This document shows positions 1 through 6,781 of a stretch of DNA of 9,328 nt, piece by piece. The DNA is taken from assembly GCA_947074135.1 (NCBI GenBank), contig CAMTOL010000073.1, forward strand, positions 1 to 9,328, read 5' to 3'. Each line of letters opens with the position of its first letter. Within the stretch, counting starts at the first letter, position 1. The stretch is from an uncultured Rikenellaceae bacterium. GTDB taxonomy: Bacteria > Bacteroidota > Bacteroidia > Bacteroidales > Rikenellaceae. Position numbers and translations under genes: made by a program. A model generated the notes under the pieces. The model was not told the origin of the DNA, did no database searches, and was given only the letters and a program-made list of their open reading frames with translations.

Positions 1-512
1 CTTTGACTATTTTACAACAGTTATTGATCTATTTGACAGAAAGGTTATTGGTTTGAGCTTTAGCAGCAATATGACAGATGAAAGCACGACAACTGCAGCT
101 CTAAAAATGGCACTTAAACAACGTCGCCCTCAGCCTGATGGATTGATCTTTCATTCTGACAGGAGTGTGCAATATACAAGCAATAAGTTTGTTAAACTAC
201 TAAAGGATAACAATATAACTCAAAACATATCAAGCAAGGGGAATTGTTGAGATAATGCTGTTGCTGAAAGCTTCTTTAAGACTTTGAAGGCTGAGATCGT
301 TTATGGGTTTAGCCTGATGAGTACCGAAAAACTTAGAAGTAAGGTCTTTTCATGGCTAGAGTGTTGGTACAATAAGTGTCGTCGTCACTCGGCACTAAAC
401 AATCTTACCATTGATGAATTTTGGGAAAAATACGCTATCGAAAATGGACTAAAACTACCCAAAACACAACTTAAAACAATAATTGCAAATTTCCCAACCT
501 TTTATACGGACA
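1..512 (+). mobile_element. IS3-family insertion sequence, right part only
   Basis: The DNA encodes the C-terminal part of an IS3-family OrfB (DDE) transposase and is cut by the left window edge, so the left inverted repeat and OrfA are not visible. The right boundary is uncertain. I place it near 512 because the sequence at 493-512 ends in ACA and its reverse complement begins TGTCCGTATAAAAGG, which fits the TG...CA termini of IS3 elements, and because homology to the transposase fades at about this point. The partner repeat is outside the window, so neither the terminus nor a target-site duplication can be confirmed. The element is probably inactive because its transposase is interrupted. 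Confidence 0.5.
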
Positions 513-586
513 AAGTTAGGTATTCCAGTTTTAAACATATTCTAACCACTTATTGCAATACATATTATTGTAAACAGTTGGCATAA
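2..586 (+). pseudogene. IS3-family transposase OrfB, 5'-truncated by window, internal stop
   Basis: This is the catalytic (rve/DDE) portion of an IS3 transposase, which would cut and join the IS ends. One continuous frame (positions 2, 5, 8...) reads FDYFTTVIDLFDRKVIG, then FHSDRSVQYTS containing the second catalytic Asp (near 150), then KGNC, a TGA stop at 248-250, then DNAVAESFFKTLK with the catalytic Glu, and finally YNKCRRHSALNNLTIDEFWEK. The family consensus at the stop is KGNCWDNAVAES, so a TGG Trp codon has become TGA by one base change. The usual HSDRG also reads HSDRS. A terminated product would lack the catalytic Glu. The frame runs on to a TAA at 584-586, probably past the IS end, so the last residues are likely read-through into flanking DNA. 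There is no frameshift; the two open segments are halves of one gene. Confidence 0.85.
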
Positions 587-607
587 TTATTGAATTATTT
601 AAGTTTG
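578..607 (+). promoter_or_regulatory. Bacteroidetes-type promoter for the alkaline phosphatase gene
   Basis: TTG at 578-580 is followed by exactly 19 bp and then TAAGTTTG at 600-607, a full match to the Bacteroidetes sigma-ABfr consensus (-33 TTTG/TTG, -7 TAnnTTTG). Transcription would start near 612-615, giving a leader of only about 12-15 nt before the ATG at 627. The -33 element overlaps the last codons of the transposase read-through frame and lies about 65 bp beyond the proposed IS end. The assignment is by consensus match only. Confidence 0.55.
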
Positions 608-626
608 AATATTAAAAATCGGACTA

Positions 627-1739
627 ATGACTTTTTTAACATCAAACAGAATCAATGCAATGTTATTGCTAATCATTGCAGTTACCTTTATATCGTGTTC
701 AGACAACAATAAGGTTGACTACAATCCAACGCCTGAACAAGGTTCATACCCAAAATATATATTCTATTTTATTGGAGATGGAATGGGTACAGAACATATA
801 AAGTTGGCCTACAACTCCCCTACGTTTACATATTTTCCTTACCAAGGTTTTTTGTCCACAAATAACTTTGATAACACTACTACAGACTCAGCTGCTGCTG
901 GAACTGCTCTTGCAACTGGTTCAAAAACCAAGAATAGTGTTTTGGGATTGGCAAGTGATAAAACTACTAAACTTGAGAATATAATGGAAGTTGCGAAATC
1001 ACTCGGGTATGCTACAGGTATTGTGACAACTGTAAGTATTGACCACGCTACTCCTGGCTCTTTTTATGCCCACGTCCAATCTAGAAATTCGTATAACGAA
1101 ATTGCCTCTTGGATACCATTTACGGGACTTACACTCTATGCCGGAGGTGGGTTCCTTGACCCGAAAGATCTTTTTGCCGTTTTCGAAGAAGATGGTTATA
1201 AAATAGTAAGAGGAACTAATGTCAATCTTGACTCTGAAAAAATTATTTGGATACAAGACGAAACAGCAAATCCTGCACATTTGCCTTACGCTGTATCTCG
1301 AAGACCACAAGACTTGACACTGCCCATTATAATCGAAAAGTCAATGAAATTCCTTTATGATAAGGGGGGTGATAAAGGCTTCGTACTTGTTGCCGAAGGT
1401 GGAATGATAGATTTTGCATCACACTCGAACAATGATATACAAGCAAAAGGCGAGGTAGAAGACCTCGCCAATGCAGTGGATGTTGCACTCCAATTTTACA
1501 AACAATACCCAGCACAAACTTTGATTATTGTCACAGCCGATCATGAAACTGGCGGACTCTATTTCAATAACACTAATCAACCAAAGTGGAAAACAACCGG
1601 ACATACATCCGCAAAAGTCCCAATTTATGCTATTGGAGCGGGTGCCGAAAATTTTATGGGCTCAATGGCCAACAACGAGGTTGCTCTTAAAATCAAAACA
1701 ATATTAAGAAATATTGTTGTTCAATTTACAAACCATTAA
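627..1739 (+). CDS. Alkaline phosphatase family lipoprotein
   Basis: This is a metal-dependent phosphomonoesterase of the E. coli PhoA superfamily, 370 aa, probably anchored by lipid in an exported compartment. The leader ends in the lipobox FISC (Cys24) and is followed by SDNN, which resembles acidic surface-export signals of Bacteroidetes lipoproteins. Catalytic elements are in order: GDGMG (Asp51), TTDSAAAG (Asp87 and nucleophile Ser88), DHATPGSF (His140, Thr142), VAEGGMIDFASH (Glu257, Asp262, His266), TADHETGG (Asp305, His306) and TTGHTS (His326). These match E. coli D51, S102, T155, E322, D327, H331, D369, H370 and H412. E. coli D153 and K328 are replaced by His140 and Phe263. The protein is compact, with only about 19 residues between His306 and His326. 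ATG 627 is preferred over Met12 because it gives the leader a charged n-region. The 3' end overlaps the convergent CotH gene by 14 bp. Physiological substrate is unknown. Confidence 0.93.
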   Translation: MTFLTSNRINAMLLLIIAVTFISCSDNNKVDYNPTPEQGSYPKYIFYFIGDGMGTEHIKLAYNSPTFTYFPYQGFLSTNNFDNTTTDSAAAGTALATGSKTKNSVLGLASDKTTKLENIMEVAKSLGYATGIVTTVSIDHATPGSFYAHVQSRNSYNEIASWIPFTGLTLYAGGGFLDPKDLFAVFEEDGYKIVRGTNVNLDSEKIIWIQDETANPAHLPYAVSRRPQDLTLPIIIEKSMKFLYDKGGDKGFVLVAEGGMIDFASHSNNDIQAKGEVEDLANAVDVALQFYKQYPAQTLIIVTADHETGGLYFNNTNQPKWKTTGHTSAKVPIYAIGAGAENFMGSMANNEVALKIKTILRNIVVQFTNH

Positions 1740-3519
1740 TTGCTGTATCTAACCACGAAATCCGAGCAATAAAATAATCCTGAACTTGCTGAATCTCCTC
1801 CTCAATTGTACCTGGTGTCCATGTTTCGTACTTTGGAACTCCCCATTTTTTTACATTGAGATTAATAGAGTGTTTTGTTCTTTCAATCTCATTAGCAATA
1901 AAGTTGTTTAACTGAGAATCAAGTTTAAGCCTAATCTCATTCCATAGAGTCTTCACTTCCGCAACAAACACTGGATCGATGAATAATTTATCATACCATA
2001 GGGCTGTATTTATGTAAAACTGATCGGTTCTTCTACAAGTTCCATAGTCAAAATCCCAGATAGGGCCCATTTTAAATTTACCTTCTCTATCTTTATACAT
2101 ATAACTGCTCTTTGGATGATTTGGCTCTGGGTTGCCCATCAACTCATATACTAACCACCATTTAATAAATGCATCTGGCTCAATATATGCCCTGTAACCT
2201 ATAATTGGATCATCGAAATGTGATGAATACATAACATCCTCAACTATATTGAAATGATTTTTAATCCACTCAAACTGCACGTCATTTAAATCTGGCTCTT
2301 TAATCATAACAGGGAAGTTTTTTATAGAACTTCTAAATCTTCTATCTTCGTCATAGTATGTATCTAACTCTAACAGATAACCTCCAGTAACATTAGGCTC
2401 TTCAATATCACTGTCTTTAAGATCTGTTATATTTACACGATTTTTTGCAATTTTAACTTGTTCACATAATAGATAACAACCTTGATATTCATTATTTAGG
2501 TATAAATCCACTAAGCAACTACGGTTACTCCATTCCATACCGAGAATCTCTCCAATCTTAAACGCTGTAGCATTACGGAGCATTCCGGGATCTATGTAAT
2601 TTGCAAGTAGTACCCACTCTTTGTCGGCTGGAAATCCAGCCATAGAGACTTTGGAATCAAATTTAATCTTATATGGTTTTTTAGGCCAACTCCACGTTGA
2701 ATTTCCACGTCCTTTAATTCTCATCGAAGTTTCTGCTAACGATGGTACAACACCATTACCAGCTAATTTTACATCACCCTTTAAGTACACATCTTTCGAC
2801 GTAATAGGTTCACTTCCCTCAGTATTTATATGTAGTGTAGGTATGCCTGTATAGTATGAAAGATTGATGGTGTAGGTATTCTCATTGTCAAAGTCATCTT
2901 TTACTGCTATTTCTACTGGATTAGAAAAGTCAATAGGGTTCGAAACATCTAACGATGTAAAGGTACCTGTATGTTCAATTTCTACAACCAATAATTTCGA
3001 TGTTAATATATACGGAATAACTATATTGACAGTTCCAGTTTCTTTAATCTCAACTAAATAGTCCTCTATGATTTCTGTGTTATTTTTTGCTCTAATTGCA
3101 ATAGATTTAATTTCAGGTTTTTGATTTGCGTGTTGCGTGATTATTATTGACTCAAACACGTCATAATTAGCAATCTTAAATTCAACCACAGCAGAGCGTT
3201 CTTCTATAGTTCCGTTAGGTTGGCATAGAAGAGTGACAGCCTCAGCATTTAAGGCTTTTGTTGTAACTACACTAATCCAATCATCAGCTTGATCAATAAT
3301 TATTTCATAATCAGCATTGTAAGCAACCACAACCTCAACGCTATTCTCACTAGCATTTACATTATACTCCGTAATTGGGATTAAAATCTTAGGCACAAAC
3401 TCTTCGGTAGGTTTACAAGAAAATAGTAATGCAATTGCAAACAACAGAATAATCGACAATTGTTGCTGTCGTCTAACATAAAATTTAGTTAAAGTGGATT
3501 TAGAGTTTAATTGTTCCAT
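1726..3519 (-). CDS. Lipoprotein with BACON domain and CotH kinase-like domain
   Basis: The 597-aa protein has a lipoprotein leader with lipobox LLFSC (Cys35), followed by KPTEE, whose acidic residues may favour surface export. Residues about 45-132 look like a BACON domain (beta strands, DDWISV, then VVEFKIANYD...ITQHA), which in Bacteroidetes is usually a carbohydrate- or mucin-associated module. Residues about 135-222 look like another beta-sandwich linker. From about 226 to 595 it is a CotH-family domain: TLHINTEG, GRGNSTWSWPKKPYKIKF (270-287), EWVLLANYIDPGMLRN (301-316), GGYLLELD (379-386), and MGPIWDFDYG (484-493) with Asp489 and Asp491 as likely catalytic or metal-binding residues. CotH of Bacillus is an atypical protein kinase acting on spore-coat proteins; the substrate here is unknown. 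The gene ends TAA (1728-1726) inside the phosphatase gene and appears monocistronic. Confidence 0.88.
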   Translation of the reverse strand: MEQLNSKSTLTKFYVRRQQQLSIILLFAIALLFSCKPTEEFVPKILIPITEYNVNASENSVEVVVAYNADYEIIIDQADDWISVVTTKALNAEAVTLLCQPNGTIEERSAVVEFKIANYDVFESIIITQHANQKPEIKSIAIRAKNNTEIIEDYLVEIKETGTVNIVIPYILTSKLLVVEIEHTGTFTSLDVSNPIDFSNPVEIAVKDDFDNENTYTINLSYYTGIPTLHINTEGSEPITSKDVYLKGDVKLAGNGVVPSLAETSMRIKGRGNSTWSWPKKPYKIKFDSKVSMAGFPADKEWVLLANYIDPGMLRNATAFKIGEILGMEWSNRSCLVDLYLNNEYQGCYLLCEQVKIAKNRVNITDLKDSDIEEPNVTGGYLLELDTYYDEDRRFRSSIKNFPVMIKEPDLNDVQFEWIKNHFNIVEDVMYSSHFDDPIIGYRAYIEPDAFIKWWLVYELMGNPEPNHPKSSYMYKDREGKFKMGPIWDFDYGTCRRTDQFYINTALWYDKLFIDPVFVAEVKTLWNEIRLKLDSQLNNFIANEIERTKHSINLNVKKWGVPKYETWTPGTIEEEIQQVQDYFIARISWLDTAINGL

Positions 3520-3565
3520 AGATTAGAAAATTATAAGAGGTCTTTTATTTAGTTATATATTTTGA

Positions 3566-3573
3566 CAAAAATA
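3566..3573 (-). promoter_or_regulatory. Candidate -7 element for the CotH lipoprotein gene
   Basis: On the minus strand the sequence reads TATTTTTG, which satisfies TAnnTTTG, and lies 46 bp upstream of the CotH ATG. No TTTG or TTG is present 19-21 bp further upstream, so the -33 half is missing or degenerate. In DNA this AT-rich a chance match is quite possible. Confidence 0.3.
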
Positions 3574-3682
3574 CAAATAAAATTATAAATAACTTGTATT
3601 GACTAATATAGAATTATAAAATTAATAGTTCATATTATAATTATTCTCTTTTGTATAGTTATTTAGGTATTAAGACTAGTTG

Positions 3683-3713
3683 TTCAAGAAACTAATAACT
3701 CTATTCAAGAAAC
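3683..3713 (+). repeat. Tandem 10-bp direct repeat TTCAAGAAAC, 21-bp period
   Basis: TTCAAGAAAC occurs at 3683-3692 and again at 3704-3713. The start-to-start distance of 21 bp equals two turns of B-DNA, placing both copies on the same face of the helix. The pair ends 28 bp upstream of the -33 element of the rightward promoter, a typical place for an activator to bind. Whether it is an operator is inference; the repeat itself is directly visible. Confidence 0.45.
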
Positions 3714-3741
3714 AAAACTTTATATTTATTAATTGCTTTTA

Positions 3742-3772
3742 TTTGTATATTTTAGAAAAAATATTATCTTCG
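3742..3772 (+). promoter_or_regulatory. Bacteroidetes-type promoter for the papain-like lipoprotein gene
   Basis: TTTG at 3742-3745, a 19-bp spacer, and TATCTTCG at 3765-3772 match the Bacteroidetes promoter pattern TTTG-N19-TAnnTTTG with one mismatch (C for the third T). The spacer is the same length as in the promoter at 578-607. Transcription would begin near 3778, giving a leader of about 70 nt. Confidence 0.55.
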
Positions 3773-3848
3773 TAAATAAGTTTGTAAAACTAAGAAAGAG
3801 CCACGTAAATATTGTTTATTCATCGCTATAACTGATATATAATTACAA

Positions 3849-5123
3849 ATGAGAACTATTAACACAAAGCACATTTCTCTTGTTTTTTCATCTATCTTGC
3901 TTGTACTTATTACTTTAGGATGTAAAAACAAACAATATGCTAGCGAAGATCAACCCATCAATGGTAATGTTGCACAAGCAATAAAAATAGCCAAACATAT
4001 GGTTGAAATAACTTGGACACCTATTTTACCTATATCATATAATATTGGAATATATCAGCCTCATATGCAATCTAGAGGTATTCCTTATTCATCTGTCAAG
4101 GAGCTTAAGAAATTGATCAGATTCGATGTTTCTATATATACTTTTTTGTCTTCTTTAGAAAATTCTTATAGCAAAATATACTCTGAAGATCTGCGTTCCT
4201 CAAAATATAACTCAGAAAATGCGACTGCATTCTACGGTACAGTGTGTAGTGCATTTGTTTGCTACGCATTTGGCATGGATTATTACTGGCCTACCTATAT
4301 GTTGACTCAGCACAAAGATATAAACCATATTCCAATCGCTAATTTATTAGACATAAAACTTGCGGACATTTTACTTTTTCCCGGTCATATGATGATGGTT
4401 ACAAGAATATTTAGAGATGAATATGGTAATTTACACTCTATAGAAATTAGCGAAGCCGAACAGCGTGGAGTTATATCGACTATATATTCAAGAGATCAAT
4501 TTGAGTATATAATCAGAACCAAAAACATAGAGTTGTACAGATACAACAAACTATACAGCAATACTTATTCAATAAAAAACCCTTTAATTAACTATTATTT
4601 AACATTCCCTGGCGGATTGGATATAATTTCTGAATATGGAGATAAGGTATCTATTGGCGAAAGAACTGACTTGCATATAGATATAATTAACGACAACACT
4701 TATACTGACATTAAGGTATTTAGAGATAATAAATTGATAATGTCTAGACCGATTAAAGAGAGCAGAGTAAAAGTGGGTAATGTTGAGTGCGGTGATTATG
4801 AAGTTTATATGGACAACAATTCCACTTTAAAAAAATCAACATCATTATTGTTTGAAGTTATCAATAATTGGGCGCAATGCACCGTACTGAGTAATCAACA
4901 GGTGCAAGTTAATTTTTCATCAAAGAACTCAACTCCATTATACGTTAGTATTGTCGATAAAAAAGGGTATCCATTTTCTTATAAAGATATTGACCACAAT
5001 GATATTTCTTCTGGTAATATAATTATGGATATCCCAATGTCGGATAAACCTCTATATGTTAAAGTGCACTTCCAGGGGAAGTTTGGACGGGTAATCAGTG
5101 ATCCTTGCTTGATTACGAAATAG
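3849..5123 (+). CDS. Lipoprotein with probable NlpC/P60-like (papain-like) cysteine hydrolase domain
   Basis: The 424-aa protein starts with a lipoprotein leader ending LGC (Cys25). Residues about 40-235 look like a papain-fold amidase or peptidase of the NlpC/P60 or CHAP type. YGTVCSAFVCYAFG places a candidate nucleophile Cys at 133 (compare DCSGFV of NlpC/P60), DILLFPGHMMMV places the candidate base His at 180, and HSIEISEAE gives acidic residues at 199-204. Upstream, ITWTPILP...RGIPYSS and FDVSIYTFLSS are further motif-like stretches. Residues about 255-424 are beta-strand rich and may form one or two Ig-like domains. Relatives of the fold cleave peptidoglycan peptides or other amide bonds; the substrate cannot be read here. 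The gene stands alone behind its own promoter and converges on the nucleotidyltransferase gene. The family call rests on motif spacing, not a database search. Confidence 0.65.
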   Translation: MRTINTKHISLVFSSILLVLITLGCKNKQYASEDQPINGNVAQAIKIAKHMVEITWTPILPISYNIGIYQPHMQSRGIPYSSVKELKKLIRFDVSIYTFLSSLENSYSKIYSEDLRSSKYNSENATAFYGTVCSAFVCYAFGMDYYWPTYMLTQHKDINHIPIANLLDIKLADILLFPGHMMMVTRIFRDEYGNLHSIEISEAEQRGVISTIYSRDQFEYIIRTKNIELYRYNKLYSNTYSIKNPLINYYLTFPGGLDIISEYGDKVSIGERTDLHIDIINDNTYTDIKVFRDNKLIMSRPIKESRVKVGNVECGDYEVYMDNNSTLKKSTSLLFEVINNWAQCTVLSNQQVQVNFSSKNSTPLYVSIVDKKGYPFSYKDIDHNDISSGNIIMDIPMSDKPLYVKVHFQGKFGRVISDPCLITK

Positions 5124-5186
5124 GCAAAATATGGTATTACCTGATATTAATCCAAATAGCTTTAGTATGTATGGAAATTAGAGGGC

Positions 5187-6323
5187 TTAATTTGAAATAA
5201 GTTCACGCATAAACATTTTAAACGAGGCTATAAACTTATAGAAAAAAAGATATTTTAGTGTATCTGATGGTAAAATTGAGAACAAACGCCTCCAACGTTT
5301 TATCTGCAATCTAAAAGAGAACAACTTACCTGCAATATAACTTTTAGGACGCTTAGTAAAGCGTGTAGTATCATTAAATCCAAAATTGCCATCATCCAAT
5401 ATAAGCTCCATTGTCCGTTTTATTTTTGCATCTTTTTTGAAAGAGTAATAAGGTAATTTATCGGTTGGTAAACCTAGATAGTTAACCAAAATACCTCCTA
5501 AAGTGAGCCAAGATTGCTTACTACTTATTAAATGACACCTTTGGGGACACTCTATCTTGTCCATCAAAATAGCCCAATCACACAGTTGTCTAAGCCCCAC
5601 ACCACCCTCTATAAAGTGCCTATACAAGTGCAAGAACACAAATTGCGCATTAAATTCAAGAGGTGGTACGTCAACTAAAAAATCGTCTATTGATAAAGCA
5701 ACAGAGTCCTTGGGATACCAATCTGACAGAGCTAAATTAAATCTTCGATTTTGTGTAGGAGTAAACAATACTGCCATTAATCTGTGGTTTTCTATAACAA
5801 CTCCGTTCAACGTAGCGTGACTATGATGTTCGCAATCAGATAAAAAATTAGTACCACCGAGTGCGACAACAGTTTCATTTGCAACTTGATATCCATCAAT
5901 ACCAACATACAGATCAATATCACCACAACTTCTATGAAGTGGGTTCTCATAGTAATATGCCACTCCAGCACCTTTCAATAAAATAGGGTTTATACCATTT
6001 TGTTTATATGAATTTACAATTTGCACTAACCTTCTATTGATTAACTCATTGCTCTGTTCAATTTTAACAACATATGAATACCATTTTAGCTTTATAGCTC
6101 TTGGAGGTTGTAAACTTTCAGGTAGTTTTATCAGCCCATCCCATACAATAGCCACAACGGTTTGTTGGATTGAAAGTTCCAGTATTGCATTCCAATCAGT
6201 TTTCTCATCAAAAAGTAAAACACTGGGACTTTGATTAATCCAAAGTCCTGCTCTTAGCAATGAAAAAAACTGCTCTTTATCCTTATCGAAAGTCATATCC
6301 TTCTCTAAAATTCTGATATTCAC
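5187..6323 (-). CDS. Nucleotidyltransferase family protein (NTP_transf_5-like)
   Basis: The 378-aa protein resembles the uncharacterised nucleotidyltransferase family PF14907 (NTP_transf_5), often found in capsule and other natural-product loci. The core is GINPILLKGAGVAYYYENP (110-128) followed by HRSCGDIDLYVG (130-141), with Lys117, Arg131, and the metal-binding pair Asp135 and Asp137 intact. HLYRHFIEGGVGLRQLCDWA (232-251) is a second family-like block. The C-terminal third is basic (IKRWRRLF) and aromatic. No leader is seen, so it is probably cytoplasmic. The start used is GTG at 6323, 26 bp after the cupin gene; ATG at 6296, 9 codons later, is possible. It is the last gene of the minus-strand operon and converges on the papain-like lipoprotein with a 63-bp gap lacking a clear terminator. 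The transferred nucleotide and acceptor are unknown. Confidence 0.8.
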   Translation of the reverse strand: MNIRILEKDMTFDKDKEQFFSLLRAGLWINQSPSVLLFDEKTDWNAILELSIQQTVVAIVWDGLIKLPESLQPPRAIKLKWYSYVVKIEQSNELINRRLVQIVNSYKQNGINPILLKGAGVAYYYENPLHRSCGDIDLYVGIDGYQVANETVVALGGTNFLSDCEHHSHATLNGVVIENHRLMAVLFTPTQNRRFNLALSDWYPKDSVALSIDDFLVDVPPLEFNAQFVFLHLYRHFIEGGVGLRQLCDWAILMDKIECPQRCHLISSKQSWLTLGGILVNYLGLPTDKLPYYSFKKDAKIKRTMELILDDGNFGFNDTTRFTKRPKSYIAGKLFSFRLQIKRWRRLFSILPSDTLKYLFFYKFIASFKMFMRELISN

Positions 6324-6349
6324 AATAAATAGTTCAAAGAAGGAACAAA

Positions 6350-6781
6350 TTAGATGGCATTACCACCCCACATTGAAGGCTCCCAGCGCCAACTATCGAG
6401 TTTTGCCTCTTCAATGGGTTTTCCAGAGTAAACCAGCAGCAGACTATCAGGTTGAGTCGCTCTAACACAGTTTGCATATCCTTCAGGTAAACACAGCAGT
6501 GTTGGCTCATCTGCACTTAAATAAAATATCTCTGGTTCGAGATTTTTTGATGGATTTTCCCAATCATCTGGTTTTACAAAACTTAATACAAAAGAGCCTC
6601 TAAGCACCTGAAACCACTTCTTTTCAAACTGATGACCATGCCAACCACGAATAACATCTGTTTCTGTATGATGGATAATGTAATATCGACACACATCTTT
6701 GAAATCGAATTCATTAAAATGAATTAAATCTCCTCTATAATCCTTAAAGATATCACCTGCAATTAGTCTTATATCACTCAT
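6350..6781 (-). CDS. RmlC/WxcM-like cupin, sugar-nucleotide epimerase or isomerase family
   Basis: This 143-aa single-domain cupin resembles the dTDP-4-dehydrorhamnose 3,5-epimerase-related and WxcM/FdtA-like proteins of glycan loci, which epimerise or isomerise 4-keto-6-deoxy sugar nucleotides. Visible motifs are DYRGDLIHFNEFDF (14-27), RGWHGHQFEKKWFQVLRG (45-62) with His48 and His50, the first cupin box with putative catalytic His, and LPEGYANCVRA (98-108), the second box. VYSGKPIEEAKLDSWRW (117-133) closes the fold. The ATG overlaps the fcl stop as ATGA, so translation is probably coupled. No rmlA, rmlB or fdtB partner is in the window. A role on a GDP-linked sugar would fit the neighbours but is inference. 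Confidence 0.78.
   Translation of the reverse strand: MSDIRLIAGDIFKDYRGDLIHFNEFDFKDVCRYYIIHHTETDVIRGWHGHQFEKKWFQVLRGSFVLSFVKPDDWENPSKNLEPEIFYLSADEPTLLCLPEGYANCVRATQPDSLLLVYSGKPIEEAKLDSWRWEPSMWGGNAI

Larger units (their letters stand above)
3520..3848. other. AT-rich divergent intergenic region
   Basis: This 329-bp stretch separates the divergently transcribed CotH lipoprotein (minus) and papain-like lipoprotein (plus) genes. It is strikingly A+T rich, with many short AATTATAA-type runs. I find no open frame with gene character and no RNA gene. It contains a good rightward promoter (3742-3772), a tandem 10-bp repeat upstream of it (3683-3713), and a weaker leftward -7 candidate (3566-3573). 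The leader between the rightward promoter and ATG 3849 is about 70 nt and shows no Shine-Dalgarno sequence or recognisable riboswitch. Confidence 0.7.

Noticed and set aside
248..250. Possible reassignment of TGA to Trp
   Set aside because: TGA would restore Trp in the transposase, but at fcl codon 121 it stands in a position that is not Trp in the family, fcl also has a TAA, fcl ends in a normal TGA overlapping the cupin ATG, and all genes use TGG for Trp.
284..586. Separate 100-aa gene after the transposase stop
   Set aside because: It is in the same frame as the upstream segment and continues the transposase with the catalytic Glu; its tail is read-through into flanking DNA.
3562..3589. 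Sigma70-like TTGACA-N16-TATAAA on the plus strand
   Set aside because: Bacteroidetes do not normally use the E. coli -35/-10 pattern, the DNA is extremely AT-rich, and a better Bacteroidetes-type promoter lies at 3742-3772.
3581..3664. Distant inverted repeat AAATAAC...GTTATTT in the intergenic region
   Set aside because: Seven A-T-rich bases separated by more than 60 bp are expected by chance in DNA of this composition.
5133..5153. Hairpin GG(T)ATTA...TAATCC between the convergent genes
   Set aside because: Only 6 mostly A-T pairs with a bulge and no following T-tract, so it is not a convincing terminator.
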